Source of the DNA: Liolophura sinensis
Lineage: Eukaryota > Mollusca > Polyplacophora > Chitonida > Chitonidae
Assembly (NCBI RefSeq): GCF_032854445.1
Contig: NC_088301.1
Span: forward strand, 28,444,402 to 28,508,401
Direction: 5' to 3'
DNA: 64,000 nucleotides
The position numbers were made by a program, and so were the translations under genes. Shown here piece after piece: positions 9,433 through 24,020 of the stretch; within the stretch, counting starts at the first letter, position 1; each line of letters begins with the position of its first letter. The notes beneath the pieces were generated by a model, which saw only the letters and a program-made list of their open reading frames with translations, was not told where the DNA came from and did not search any database.

Positions 9433-10520
9433 TCGAAGCAAACTCAATGTTTTCACCTATATCTGGAAAATCAACACCATTTGTATATAGAAAACGAAAG
9501 GGACGTGATACTGTCCGCTCTAAAAACTACAATTTAACACTCATCCGCATCGAGCAGGTGCCGAAAGATGCTAAATTGTGCATCGGCAGGTGTTGAAAAA
9601 CTTGCAAATTTCCCTGGTTTCCAATTAGTACAAGTCGTTGCTAGGCACGTGATTGTGACTTTAATCATTATTTAGACGTCGCTACAGCCAAAAGTATTGG
9701 TCGGAAAGCCACGCGGTTTGCATTATTCGATTTTTCGTCACAGAATACATCGGGTTAGCGTTTTACCAACAGCATTGGAACAATTTTTCCACTTTTGTAT
9801 TTTTGCCTGGTCATTTTGCTAATTGAAATCGGCTACACTGTAATGTGTACCATGGCGTCTGGTCATTACTATATTAAACTTTTGGCTATAAGTTATGTGC
9901 TCTTCGGAAGTCCAGAAGACCTCAAATCTCTGGGCCAAGCCCATTTAACTCACCCAGCAATTTTCTTACTTCTAAGTCGAAGCAAACTCAATGTTTTCAC
10001 CTACATCTAGAAAATCAACACCATTTGTATATAGAAAACGAAAGGGACGTGATACTGTCCGCTCTAAAAACTACAATTGAACACTCACCCACATCAAGCA
10101 GGTGCCAAAAGATGCTGAATTGTGCATCGGCAGGTGTTGAAAAAATTGCAAATTTCCCTGGTTTCCAATTAGTACAAGTCGTTGCTAGGCACGTGATTGT
10201 GACTTTAATCATTATTTAGACGTCGCTACAGCCAAAAGTATTGGTCGGAAAGCCACGCGGTTTGCATTATTCGATTTCTCGTCACAGAATACATCGGGTT
10301 AGCGTTTTACCAACAGCATTGGAACAATTTTTTCACTTTTGGATTTTTGCCTGGTCATTTTGCTAATTGAAATCGGCTACACTGTAATGTGTACCATGGC
10401 GTCTGGTCATTACCATATTAAACTTTTGGCTATAAGTTATGTGCTCTTCGGAAGCCCAGAAGACCTCAAATCTTTGGGCCAAGCCCATTTAACTCACCCA
10501 GCAATTTTCTTACTTCTAAG
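9433..10520 (+). repeat. Pair of 544-bp monomers sharing a 5-nt deletion
   Basis: Adjacent units read ATTGTGCATCGG at 9575-9586 and 10119-10130, where other monomers have five more bases (ATTGTGCCAGGCATCGG). Both also share GGGACGTGATACTGTCC and TTTTCACCTA variants. The second arose from the first, or both from one parent, by local duplication. Confidence 0.85.
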
Positions 10521-10529
10521 TCGTAGCAA

Positions 10530-11625
10530 AATCAATGTCTTTACCTACATTTAGAAAATCAACACCATTTGTATATAGAAAACGAAAGGTACTTGATACA
10601 GTCCGCTCTAAAAACTACAATTGAACACTCACCCACATCAAAAGTTGCCAAAAGATGCAGAAGTGTGCCAGGCATCGGCAGGTGTTGACAAATTTGCAAA
10701 TTTCCCTTGTTTCAAAGGAGTACGAGCCCTTGCTGGGCACGTGATTATGACTTCAATCATTATTTACACGTTGCTACAGCCAAAAGTATTGGTCGGAGAG
10801 CCACGCGACATGCACCATTTGATTTCTCGTCACAAAATACATCGGCTTAGACTTTTACCAACAGCATTGAAACAGTTTTTCCACTTTTGGATTTTTGCCT
10901 GGTCATTTTGCTAATTGAAATCGGCTACACTGCAGTGTGTACCATGGCGACTGGTCATTACTATATTAAACTTTTGGCTATAAGTTATGTGCTCTTCGGA
11001 AGCCCAGAAGACCTCAAATTTTCGGGCCAAGTCCACTTAACTCACCCAGCAATTTTCTTACTTCTAAGTCGAAGCAAAATCAATGTCTTTACCTACATTT
11101 AGAAAATCAACACCATTTGTATATAGAAAACGAAAGGTACTTGATACAGTCCGCTCTAAAAACTACAATTGAACACTCACCCACATCAAAAGTTGCCAAA
11201 AGATGCAGAAGTGTGCCAGGCATCGGCAGGTGTTGACAAATTTGCAAATTTCCCTTGTTTCAAAGGAGTACGAGCCCTTGCTGGGCACGTGATTGTGACT
11301 TCAATCATTATTTACACGTTGCTACAGCCAAAAGTATTGGTCGGAGAGCCACGCGACATGCACCATTTGATTTCTCGTCACAAAATACATCGGGTTAGAC
11401 TTTTACCAACAGCATTGAAACAGTTTTTCCACTTTTGGATTTTTGCCTGGTCATTTTGCTAATTGAAATCGGCTACACTGCAGTGTGTACCATGGCGACT
11501 GGTCATTACTATATTAAACTTTTGGCTATAAGTTATGTGCTCTTCGGAAGCCCAGAAGACCTCAAATTTTCGGGCCAAGTCCATTTAACTCACCCAGCAA
11601 TTTTCTTACTTCTAAGTCGAAGCAA
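10530..11625 (+). repeat. Tandem pair of near-identical monomers (offset 548 bp)
   Basis: The two units share rare variants: ATCAAAAGTTGCCAAAAGAT with GCAGAAG following, GTTGACAAATTTGCAAATTT, CCCTTGTTTCAAAGGAGTAC and GCCCTTGCTGGGCAC. They differ at only a few positions, for example GATTATGAC against GATTGTGAC near 10744 and 11292. This marks a recent single-monomer duplication. Confidence 0.85.
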
Positions 11626-12289
11626 ACTCAATGTCTTTACCTACATCTAGAAAATCAACACCATTTGTATATAGAAAACGAAAGGTACTTAATACAGTCT
11701 GCTCTAAAAACTACAGTTGAACACTCACCCACGTCAAACAGGTGCCAAAAGATGCGGAATTGTGCCAGGCATCGGCAGGTGTTGAAAAACTTGCAAATTT
11801 CCCTGGTTTCCAAGGAGTACGGGTTGTTGCTGGGCACGTGATTCTGACTTTAATCATTATTTACACGTTGCTACAGCCAAAAGTATTGGTCGGAGAGCCA
11901 CGCGGTTTGCACCATTCGATTTCTCGTCACAAAATATATCGGATTAGATATTTACCAACAGCATTGGAACAGTTTTTCCACTTTTGGATTTTTGCCTGGT
12001 CATTTTGCTAATTGAAATCGGCTACACTGTAATGTGCACTTTGGCGTCTGGTCATTACTATATTAAACTTCTGGCTATAAGTTATGTGCTCTTCGCATGT
12101 CCAGAAGGCCTCAAATCTTTGGGCAAAGGCCATTTAACTCACCCAGCAATTTTCTTACTTTGAAGTCGAAGCAAACTCAATGTCTTTACCTACATCTAGA
12201 AAAACAAGACCATTTGTATATAGAAAACGAAAGGTACTTGATACAGTCCGCTCTAAAAACTACAATTGAACACTCACCCACATCAAACA

Positions 12290-14640
12290 GGTCCTAAAAG
12301 ATGCGGAAATGTGCCAGGCATCGGCAGGTGTTGAAAAAATTGCAAATTTCCCAGGTTTCCAAGGGGTACAAGCCGTTGCTGGGCACGTGATTGTGACTTC
12401 AATCATTATTTAGACGTCGCTACAGCCAAAAGTATTGACCGGGAAGCTGCGCGGTTTGCACCATTCGATTTCTTGTCACAAAATACATCGGATTATATAT
12501 TTACCAACAGCATTGGAACAATTTTTCCACTTTTGGATTTTTGCCTGGTCATTTTGCTAATTGAAATCGGCTACACTGCAGTGTGTACCATGGCGACTGG
12601 CCATTACTATATTAAACTTTTGGCTTTAAGTTATGTGCTCTTCGGAAGCCCAGAAGACCTCAAATCTTTGGACCAAGCCCATTTAACTCACCCAGCAATT
12701 TTCTTACTTCTAAGTCGAAGCAAACTCAATGTCTTTACCTACATCTAGAAAATCAACACCATTTGTATATAGAAAACAAAAGGTACTTGATACAGTCCGC
12801 TCTTAAAACTACAATTGAACACTCACCCACATCAAAAGTTGCCAAAAGATGCATGAGGGTGCCAGGCATCGGCAGGTGTTGAAAAAATTGCAAATTTCCC
12901 AGGTTTCCAAGGAGTACAAGCCGTTGCAGGGCACGTGATTGTGACTTCAATCATTATTTAGACGTCGCTACAGCCAAATGTATTGACCGGAAAGCCACGC
13001 GGTTTGCACCATTCGATTTCTCGTCACAAAATACATCGGATTAGATATTTACCAACAGCATTGAAACAGTTTTTCCACTTTTGGGTTTTTGCCTGGTCAT
13101 TTTGCTAATTGAAAGCGGCTACACTGTAATGTATACCATGGCGTCTGGTCAATACTATATTAAACTTCTGGCTATAAGTTATGTTCTCTTCGGAAGCATA
13201 GAAGACCCTAAATCTTTGGGCCAAGCCAATTTAACTCACCCAGCAATTTTCTTACTTTGAAGTCGAAGCAAACTCAGTGTCTTTACCTATATGTAGAAAA
13301 ACAACACCATTTGTTTGAAGAAAACGAAAGTTACTTGATACAGTCCGCTCTAAAAACTACAATTGAACAGTCTCCCACATCAAAAAGGTGCCAAAAGATG
13401 CGGAAGTGTGCCAGGCATCGGCAGGTGTTGAAAAAATTGCAAATTTCTCTGGTTTCCAAGGAGTACAAGCCGTTGCTAGGCACGTGATTGTGACTTCAAT
13501 CATTATTTAGACATTGCTACAGCCAAAAGTATTGGTCGGAGAGCCACGCGGTTTGCACCATTCGATTTCTCGTCACAAAATACATCGGGTTAGCCTTTTA
13601 CCAACAGCATTGGAACAATTTTTCCACTTTTGGATTTTTGCCTGGTCATTTTGCTAATTGAAATCGGCTACACTGTAATGTGTACCTTGTCGTCTGGTCA
13701 TTACTATTTAAAACTTTTGGCTATAAGTTATGTGCCCTTCGGTAGCCCAGAAGACCTCAAATCTTTGGGCCAAACCCATTTAACTTACCCAGCAATTTTC
13801 TTACTTCTAAGTCGAAGCAAACTCAGTGTCTTTACCTACATGTAGAAAATCAACACCATTTGTATATAGAAAACGAATGGTACTTGATACAGTCCGCTCT
13901 AAAACTACAATTGAACACTCACCCACATAAAACAAATGCCAAAAGATGCGGAAATGTTCCAATCAACGGCAGGTGTTGAAAAAATTGCAAATTTCCCTGG
14001 TTTCCAAGGAGTAGAAGTCGTTGCTGGGCACGTGATTGTGACGTCAATCATTATTTACACGTCGCTACAGCCAAAAGTATTGACTGGAAAGCCACGCGGT
14101 TTGCACCATTCGATTTCTGGTGATAAAATACATCGGATTAGATGATTACCAACAGCATTGGAACAGTTTTTCCACTTTTGGATTTTTGCCGGGTCATTTT
14201 GCTAATTGAAATCGGCTACACTGTAATGTGTGCCTTGGCGTCTGGTCATTACTATATTAAACTTTTGGCTATAAGTTATTTTCCCTTCGGTAGCCAAGAA
14301 GACCTCAAATCTTTCGGCCAAGCCCATTTAACTCACCCAGCAATTTTCTTACTTCTTATTCGGGGCAAACTCAATGTCTTTACCTACATCTAGAAAATCA
14401 ACACCATTTGTATATAGAAAACGAAAGGTACTTGATACAGTCCGCTCTAAAAACTACAATTGAACACTCACCCACATCAAACAAGTGCCAAAAGATGCGG
14501 AATTGTGCCAGGGATCGGCAGGTGTTAAAAAACTTGCAAATTTCCCTTCTTTCCAAGGAGTACGAGCCGTTGCTGGGCACGTGATTATGACTTCAATCAT
14601 TATTTACACGTCCCTACAGCCAAAAATATTGGTCGGAGAG
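12290..14640 (+). repeat. Higher-order block 1, copy 1 (about 4.3 monomers; copy 2 at 18322-20668)
   Basis: A segment starting at the rare variant CAGGTCCTAAAAGATGCGG (GTCCTAAAAG at 12291) reappears at offset 6,032 bp (18323). Shared oddities run in the same order: a GGGAAGCTGCGCGG stretch, the GATGCATGAGGGTGCC variant, AAATTTCTCTGGTTTCCAAG and the ACTTCTTATTCGGGGCAAAC variant. The match fades near 14640/20668. Confidence 0.88.
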
Positions 14641-17600
14641 CCACGCGGTTTGCACCATTCCATTTCTCGTCACAAAATACATCGGGTTAGCCTTTTACCA
14701 ACAGCATTGGAACAATTTTTCCACTTTTGGATTTTTGCCTGGTCATTTTGCTAATTGAAATCGGCTACACTGTAATGTGTACCTTGGCGTCTGGTCATTA
14801 CTATTTTAAACTTTTGGCTATAAGTTATGTGCCCTTCGGTAGCCCAGAAGACCTCAAATCTCTGGGCCAAGCCCATTTAACTCACCCAGCAATTTTCTTA
14901 CTTCTAAGTCGAAGGAAACTCAGTGTCTTTACCTACATGTAGAAAATCAACACCATTTGTATATAGAAAAAGAATGGTACTTGATACAGTCCGCTCTAAA
15001 AACTACAATTGAACACTCACCCATATTAAACAAGTGCCAAAAGATGCGGAATTGTTCCAGGGATCGGCAGGTGTTGAAAAACTTGCAAATTTCCCTTCTT
15101 TCCAAGGAGTACGAGCCGTTGCTGGGCACGTGATTATGACTTCAATCATTATTTACACGTCCCTACAGCCAAAAATATTGGTCGGAGAGCCACGCGGTTT
15201 GCACCATTCGATTTCTCGTCACAAAATACATCGGGTTAGACTTTTACCTACAGCATTGGATTTTTCCACTTTTGGATTTTTGCCTGGTCATTTTGCTAAT
15301 TGAAATCGGCTACACTGCAGTGTGTACCATGGCGACTGGTCATTACTATATTAAACTTTTGGCTATATGTTATGTGCACATCGGTAGCCCAGAAGACCTC
15401 AAATCTTCGGGCCAAGCCCATTTAACTCACCCAGCAATTTTCTTACTTCTAAGTCGAAGTAAACTCAAAGTCTTTACCTACATCTAGAAAATCAAAACCA
15501 TTTGTACATAGAAAACGAATGGTACTTGATACAGTCCGCTCTAAAAACTACAATTGAACACCCACCCACATCAGACAGGTGCCAAAAGATGCGGAATTGT
15601 GCCAGGCATCGACAGGTGTTGAAAAACTTGCAAATTTCCCTTGTTTCAAATGAGTACGAGCCGTTGCTAGGCACGTGATTATGACCTCAATCATTATTTA
15701 CACGTCGCTACAGCCAAAAGTATTGGTCGGAGAGCCAAGCGGTTTGCAAAATTCGATTTCTCGTCACAAAATACATCTGATTAGCCTTTTACCAACAGCA
15801 GTGGAAAAGTTTTTCCACTTTTGGATTTTTGCCTTGTCATTTTGCTAATTGAAATCGGCTACACTGCAGTGTGTACCATGGCGACTGGTCATTATTATAT
15901 TAAACTTTTGGCTATAAGTTATGTGCCCTTCGGAAGCCCAGAAGACCTCAAATCTTCGGGCCAAGCCCATTTAACTCACCCAGCAATTTTCTTACTTTTA
16001 AGTCGAAGCAAAATCAATGTCTTTACCTACATGTAGAAAATCAACACCATTTGTATATAGAAAACGAAAGTTACTTGATACAGTCCGCTCCAAAAACTAC
16101 AATTGAACACTCACCCACATCAAACAGGTGCCAAAAGATGCGGAAGTGTGCCAGGCATCGGCAGGTGTTGAAAAAATTGCAAATTTCCCATGTTTCCAAG
16201 GAGTACAGGCCGCTGCTAGGTACGTGATTGTGACTTCAATCATTATTTAGACTTTGCAACAGCCAAAAGTAATGGTCGGAGAGCCACGCGATTTGCACCA
16301 TTCCATTTCTCGTCACAAAATACATCGGGTTAGCCTTTTACCAACAGCATTTGAACAATATTTCCACTTTTGGATTTTTGCCTGGTCATTTTGCTAATTG
16401 AAATCGGCTACACTGTAATGTGTACCTTGGCGTCTGGTCATTACTATATTAAACTTCTGGCTATAAGTTATGTGGCCTTCGGTAGGCCAGAAGACCTCAA
16501 ATCTTTCGGCCAAGCCCATTTAACTCACCCAGCAATTTTCTTACTTCTAAGTCGAAGCAAACTCAATGTCTTTACCTACATCTAGAAAATCAACACCATT
16601 TGTATATAGAAAACGAAAGGTACTTGATACAGTCCGCTCTAAAAACTACAATTGAACACTCACCCACATCAAACAGGTGCCAAAAGATGCGGAATTGTGC
16701 CAGGCATTGGCAGATGTTGAAAAAGTTGCAAATTTCTCTTCTTTCCAAGGAGTACCATCCGTTGCTGGGCACGTGATTGTGACTTCAATCATTATTTAGA
16801 CGTCGCTACAGCCAAAAGTATTGACCGGAAAGCTACGCGGTTTGCACCATTCGATTTCTCGTCACAAAATACATGGGATTAGATATTTACCAACAGCATT
16901 GGAACAGTTTTTCCACTTTTGGATTTTTGCCTGGTCATTTTGCTAATTGAAATCGGCTACACTGCAGAGTGTACCATGGCGAGTGGTCATTAATATATTA
17001 AACTTTTGGCTTTAAGTTATGTGCTCTTGGGAAGCCCAGAAGACCTCAAATCTTTGGACCCATCCCATTTAACTCACCCAGCAATTTTCTTACTTCTAAG
17101 TCGAAGCAAACTCAATGTCTTTACCTACATCTAGAAAATCAACACCATTTGTATATAGAAAACGAATGGTACTTGATACAGTCCGCTCTAAAAACTACAA
17201 TTGAACACTCACCCACATCAAAAGTTGCCAAAAGATGCATGAGGGTGCCAGGCATCGGCAGGTGTTGAAAAAATTGCAAATTTCCCTGGTTTCCAAGGAG
17301 TACAAGCCGTTGCAGGGCACGTGATTGTGACTTCAATCATTATTTAGACGTCGCTACAGCCAAATGTGTTGACCGGAAAGCCACGCGGTTTGCACCATTC
17401 GATTTCTCGTCACAAAATACATCGGATTAGATATTTACCAACAGCATTGAAACAGTTTTTCCACTTTTGGATTTTTGCCTGGTCATTTTGCTAATTGAAA
17501 TCGGCTACACTGTAATGTGTACCATGGCGTCTGGTCAATACTATATTAAACTTCTGGCTATAAGTTATGTGCTCTTCGGAAGCGTAGAAGACCTTAAATC

Positions 17601-18321
17601 TTTGGGCCAAACCAATTTAACTCACCCAGCAATTTTCTTACTTTGAAGTCGAAGCAAACTCAGTGTCTTTACCTATATGTAGAAAAACAACACCATTTGT
17701 ATATAGAAAACGAATGTTACTTGATACAGTCCGCTCTAAAAACTACAATTGAACACTCTCCCACATCAAACAGGTGCCAAAAGATGCGGAAGTGTGCCAG
17801 GCAACGGCAGGTGTTGAAAAAATTGCAAATTTCACTTGTTTTCAAGGAGTACGGGCTGTTGCTGGGCACGTGATTCTGACTTCAATCATTATTTACACGT
17901 TGCTACAGCCAAAAGTATTGGTCGGAGAGCCACGCGGTTTGCACCATTGGATTTCTCGTCACAAAATACATCGGATTAGTCTTTTGCCAATAGCATTGGA
18001 ACAATTTTTTCCACTTTTGGATTTTTGCCTGGTCATTTTGCTCATTGAAATCGGCTACACTGTAATGTGTATTATGGCGTCTGGTCATTACTATATTAAA
18101 CTTTTGGCTATGAGTTATGTGCTCTTCGGAAGCCCAGAAGACCTCAAAACTTTGGGCAAGCATATTTAACTCACCCAGCAATTTTCTTACTTCTAAGTCG
18201 AAGCAAACTCAGTGTCTTTACCTACATGTAGAAAAACAACACCATTTGTATATAGAAAACGAATGGTACTTGATACAGTCCGCTCCAAAAACTACAATTG
18301 AACACTCACCCACATCAAACA

Positions 18322-20668
18322 GGTCCTAAAAGATGCGGAAATGTGCCAGGCATCGGCAGGTGTTGAAAAACTTGCAAATTTCCCAGGTTTTCAAGGAGTA
18401 CAAGCCGTTGCTGGGCACGTAATTGTGACTTCAATCATTATTTAGACGTCGCTACAGCCAAAAGTATTGACCGGGAAGCTGCGCGGTTTGCACCATTCGA
18501 TTTCTCGTCACAAAATACATCGGATTATATATTTACCAACAGCATTGGAACAATTTTTCCACTTTTGGATTTTTGCCTGGTCATTTTGCTAATTGAAATC
18601 GGCTACACTGCAGTGTGTACCATGGCGACTGGCCATTACTATATTAAACTTTTGGCTTTAAGTTATGTGCTCTTGGGAAGCCCAGAAGACCTCAAATCTT
18701 TGGACCAAGCCCATTTAACTTACCCAGCAATTTTCTTACTTCTAAGTCGAAGCAAACTCAATGTCTTTACCTACATCTAGAAAATCAACACCATTTGTAT
18801 ATAGAAAACGAAAGGTACTTGATACAGTCCGCTCTAAAAACTACAATTGAACACTCACCCACATCAAAAGTTGCCAAAAGATGCATGAGGGTGCCAGGCA
18901 TCGGCAGGTGTTGAAAAAATTGCAAATTTCCCAGGTTTCCAAGGATTACAAGCCGTTGCAGGGCACGTGATTGTGACTTCAATCATTATTTAGACGTCGC
19001 TACAGCCAAATGTATTGACCGGAAAGCCACGCGGTTTGCACCATTCGATTTCTCGTCACAAAATACATCGGATTAGATATTTACCAACAGCATTGAAACA
19101 GTTTTTCCACTTTTGGATTTTTGCCTGGTCATTTTGCTAATTGAAATCGGCTACACTGTAATGTATACCATGGCCTCTGGTCAATACTATATTAAACTTC
19201 TGGCTATAAGTTATGTTCTCTTCGGAAGCATAGAAGACCCTAAATCTTTGGGCCAAGCCAATTTAACTCACCCAGCAATTTTCTTACTTTGAAGTCGAAG
19301 CAAACTCAGTGTCTTTACCTATATGTAGAAAAACAACACCATTTGTTTATAGAAAACGAATGGTACTTGATACAGTCCGCTCTAAAAACTACAATTGAAC
19401 ACTCTCCCACATCAAACAGGTGCCAAAAGATGCGGAAGTGTGGCAGGCATCGGCAGGTGTTGAAAAAATTGCAAATTTCTCTGGTTTCCAAGGAATATAA
19501 GCCGTTGCTAGGCACGAGATTGTGACTTCAATCATTATTTAGACATTGCTACAGCCAAAAGTATTGGTCGGAGAGCCACGCGGTTTGCACCATTCGATTT
19601 CTCGTCACAAAAGACATCGGGATAGCCTTTTACCAACAGCATTGGAACAATTTTTCCACTTTTGGATTTTTGCCTGGTCATTTTGCTAATTGAAATCGGC
19701 TACACTGTAATGTGTACCTTGGCGTCTGGGCATTACTATTTTAAACTTTTGGCTATAAGTTATGTGCCCTTCGGTAGCCCAGAAGACCTCAAATCTTTGG
19801 GCCAAGCCCATTTAACTTACCCAGCAATTTTCTTACTTCTAAGTCGAAGCAAACTCAGTGTCTTTACCTACATGTAGAAAATCAACACCATTTGTATATA
19901 GAAAACGAATGGTACTTGATACAGTCCGCTCTAAAACTACAATTGAACACTCACCCACATGAAACAGGTGCCAAAAGATGCGGAAATGATCCAATCAACG
20001 GCAGGTGTTGAAAAAATTGCAAATTTCCCTGGTTTCCAAGGAGTACAAGTCGTTGCTGGGCACGTGATTGTGACGTCAATCATTATGTACACGTCGCTAC
20101 AGCCAAAAGTATTGACTGGAAAGCCACGCGGTTTGCACCATTCGATTTCTGGTAATAAAATACATTGGATTAGATGATTACCAACAGCATTGGAACAGTT
20201 TTTCCAATTTTGGATTTTTGCCGGGTCATTTTGCTAAAATCGGCTACACTGTAATGTGTGCCTTGGCGTCTGGTCATTACTATATTAAACTTTTGGCTAT
20301 AAGTTATTTTCCCTTCGGTAGCCAAGAAGACCTCAAATCTTTGGGCCAAGCCCATTTAACTCACCCAGCAATTTTCTTACTTCTTATTCGGGGCAAACTC
20401 AATGTCTTTACCTACATCTAGAAAATCAACGCCATTTGTATATAGAAAACGAAAGGTACTTGATACAGTCCGCTCTAAAAACTACAATTGAACACTCACC
20501 CACATCAAACAAGTGCCAAAAGATGCGGAATTGTGCCAGGGATCGGCAGGTGTTAAAAAACTTGCAAATTTCCCTTCTTTCCAAGGAGTACGAGCCGTTG
20601 CTGGGCACGTCATTATGACTTCAATCATTATTTACACGTCCCTACAGCCAATAATATTGGTCGGAGAG
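18322..20668 (+). repeat. Higher-order block 1, copy 2
   Basis: Counterpart of 12290-14640 at an offset of 6,032 bp, falling to 6,028 after a 4-nt loss near 20235 (GCTAAAATCGGC against GCTAATTGAAATCGGC). The offset equals 11 monomers. A part of the same block, around 12753-13250, also resembles 17139-17640 at an offset of 4,386 bp (8 monomers). Confidence 0.85.
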
Positions 20669-21279
20669 CCACGCGATTTGCACCATTCGATTTCTCGTCA
20701 CAAAATACATCGGGTTAGACTTTTACCTACAGCATTGGAACAATTTTTCCACTTTTGGATTTTTGCCTCGTCATTTTGCTAATTGAAATCGGCTACACAG
20801 AAGTGTGTGCCATGGCGTCTGGTCATTACTATATTAAACTTTTAGCTATAAGTTATGTGTCCTTCGGAAGCCCAGAAGACGTCAAGTGTTTGGGCCAAGC
20901 CCATTTAACTCACCCAGCAATTTTCTTACTTCTAAGTCCAAGACAAACTCAATGTCTTTATCTACATGTAGAAAAACAACACCATTTGTATATAGAAAAC
21001 GAATGGTACTTGATACAGTCCGCTCTAAAAACTACAATTGAACACTGACCCACATCAAAAGTTGCCAAAAGATGCGGAATTGTGCCAGACATCGGCAGGT
21101 GTTGAAAAACTTGCAAATTTCACTTCTTTCCAAGGAGTACGAGCCGTTGCTGGGCACGTCATTATGACTTCAATCATTTTTTACACGTCCCTACAGCCAA
21201 AAGTATTGGTCGGAGAGCCACGCGATATGCACCATTCGATTTCTCGTCACAAAATACATCGGGTTAACGTTTTACCAAC

Positions 21280-24020
21280 AGCATTGAAACAGTTTTTCCA
21301 CTTTTGGATTTTTGCCTTGTCATTTTGCTAATTGAAATCGGCTACACTGCAGTGTGTACCATGGCGACTGGTCATTACTATATTAAACTTTTGGCTATAT
21401 GTTATGTGCACATCGGTAGCCCAGAAGACCTCAAATCTTCGGGCCAAGCCCATTTAACTCACCCAGCAATTTTCTTACTTCTAAGTCGAAGTAAACTCAA
21501 AGTCTTTACCTACATCTAGAAAATCAACACCATTTGTATATAGAAAACGAAAGGTACTTGATACAGTCCGCTCTAAAAACTACAATTGAACACTCACCCA
21601 CATCAGACAGTTGCCAAAAGATGCGGAATTGTGCCAGGCATCGGCAGGTGTTGAAAAACTTGCAAATTTCCCTTGTTTCAAATGAGTACGAGCCGTTGCT
21701 GGGCACGTGATTATGACCTCAATCATTATTTACACGTCGCTACAGCCAAAAGTATTGGTCGGAGAGCCAAACGGTTTGCAAAATTCGATTTCTCGTCACA
21801 AAATACATCGGGTAAGCCTTTTACCAACAGCATTGGAAAAGTTTTTCCACTTTTGGATTTTTGCCTCGTCATTTTGCTAATTGAAATCGGCTACACTGCA
21901 GTGTGTACCATGGCGACTGGTCATTATTATATTAAACTTTTGGCTATAAGTTATGTGCCCTTCGGAAGCCCAGAAGACCTCAAATCTTCGGGCCAAGCCC
22001 ATTTAACTTACCCAGCAATTTTCTTACTTCTAAGTCGAAGCAAAATCAATGTCTTTACCTACATCTTGAAAATCAACACCATTTGTATATAGAAAACGAA
22101 AGTTACTTGATACAGTCCGCTCTAAAAACTACAATTGAACACTCACCCACATCAAACAGGTGCCAAAAGATGCGGAAGTGTGCCAGGCAACGGCAGGTGT
22201 TGAAAAAATTCGAAATTTCCAAGGTTTCCATGGAGTACAAGCCGTTGCTGGGCACGTGATTGTGACTTCAATCATTATTTACACGTCGCCTACAGCCAAA
22301 AGTATTGACCGGAGAGCCACGCGATTTGCATCATTCGACTTCTTGTCACAAAATACATCGGGTAAGCCTTTTACCAACAGCATTGGAACAATTTTTCCAC
22401 TTTTGGATTTTTGCCTGGTCATTTTGCTAATTGAAATCGGCTACACTGCAGTGTGTACCATGGCGACTGGTCATTACTATATTAAATTTTTGGCTACAAG
22501 TTATGTGCTCTTCGGAAGCCCAGAAGACCTCAAATCTTTGGGCCATTTAACTCACCCAGCAATTTTCTTACTTCTAAGTCGAAGCAAACTCAATGTCTTT
22601 ACCTACATCTAGAAAATCAACACCATTTGTATATAGAAAACGAATGGTACTTGATACAGTCCGCTCTAAAAACTGCAATTGAACACTCACCCACATCAAA
22701 CAGGTGCCAAAAGATGCGGAAATGTGCCAGGCATCGGCAGGTGTTGAAAAAATTTCAAATTTCCCAGGTTTCCAAGGAGTACCATCCGTTGCTGGGCACG
22801 AGATTGTGACGTTAATCATTATTTAGACGTCGCTACAGCCAAAAGTATTGGTCGGAGAGCCACGCGATATGCACCATTCGATTTCTCGTCACAAAATACA
22901 TCGGGTTAGCCGTTTACCAACAGCATTGGAACAATTTTTCCACTTTTTTGTATTTTTTGCCTGGTCATTTTGCTAATTGAAATCGACTACACTGCAGTGT
23001 GTACCATGGCGACTGGTCATTACTATATTAAACTTTTAGCTATAAGTTATGTGTCATTCGAGTAGCCAAGAAGACGTCAAGTCTTTGGCCAAGCCCATTT
23101 AACTCATCCAGCAATTTTCTTACTTCTAAGTCCAAGACAAACTCAATGTTTTTATCTACATGTAGAAAAACAACACCATTTGTATATAGAAAACAAATGG
23201 TACTTGATACAGTCCGCTCTAAAAACTACAATTGAACACTCACCCACATCAAACAGGTGCCAAAAGATGCATGAGGGTGCCAGGCATCGACAGGTGTTGA
23301 AAAACTTGCAAATTTTTTATGTTTCCAAGGAGTACAGGCCGCTGCTAGGCACGTGATTGTGACTTCAATCATTATTTAGACTTCGGTACAGCCAAAAGTA
23401 TTGGTCGGAGAGCCACGCGGTATGCACCATTCGATTTCTCGTCACAAAATACATCGGGTTAGTTTTTTACCAACAGCATAGGAACAATTTTTGCACTTTT
23501 GGATTTTTGCCTGGTCATTTTGCTAATTGAAATCGGCTACACTGTAATGTGTACCTTGGCGTCTGGTCATTACTATATTAAACTTCTGGTTATAAGGTAT
23601 GTGCCCTTCGGTAGGCCAGAAGACCTCAAATCTTTGGGCCAAGCCCATTTAACTTACCCAGCAATTTTCTTACTTCTAAGTCGAAGCAAACTCAGAGTCT
23701 TTACCTACATGTAGAAAATCAACACCATTTGTATATAGAAAACGAATGGTACTTGATACAGTCCGCTCTAAAACTACAATTGAACACTCACCCACATGAA
23801 ACAGGTGCCAAAAGATGCGGAAATGTGCCAATCAACGGCAGGTGTTGAAAAAATCGCAAATTTCCGTGGTTTCCAAGGAGTACAAGTCGTTGCTGGGCAC
23901 GAGATTGTGACGTCAATCATTATTTACACTTCGCTACAGCCAAAAGTATTGACTGGAAAGCCACGCGGTTTGCACCATTCGATTTCTGGTAATAAAATAC
24001 ATCGGGTTAGCCTTTTACCA
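21280..24020 (+). repeat. Five-monomer higher-order unit, copy 1 (2,743 bp)
   Basis: Five consecutive monomers repeat immediately afterwards at an offset of 2,743 bp. Encoded reading frames and rare variants match base for base over long stretches, for example the TTGCAAAATTCGATTTCTCG variant at about 21776 and 24519 and GAAATTTCCAAGGTTTCCAT at about 22211 and 24954. Confidence 0.92.
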
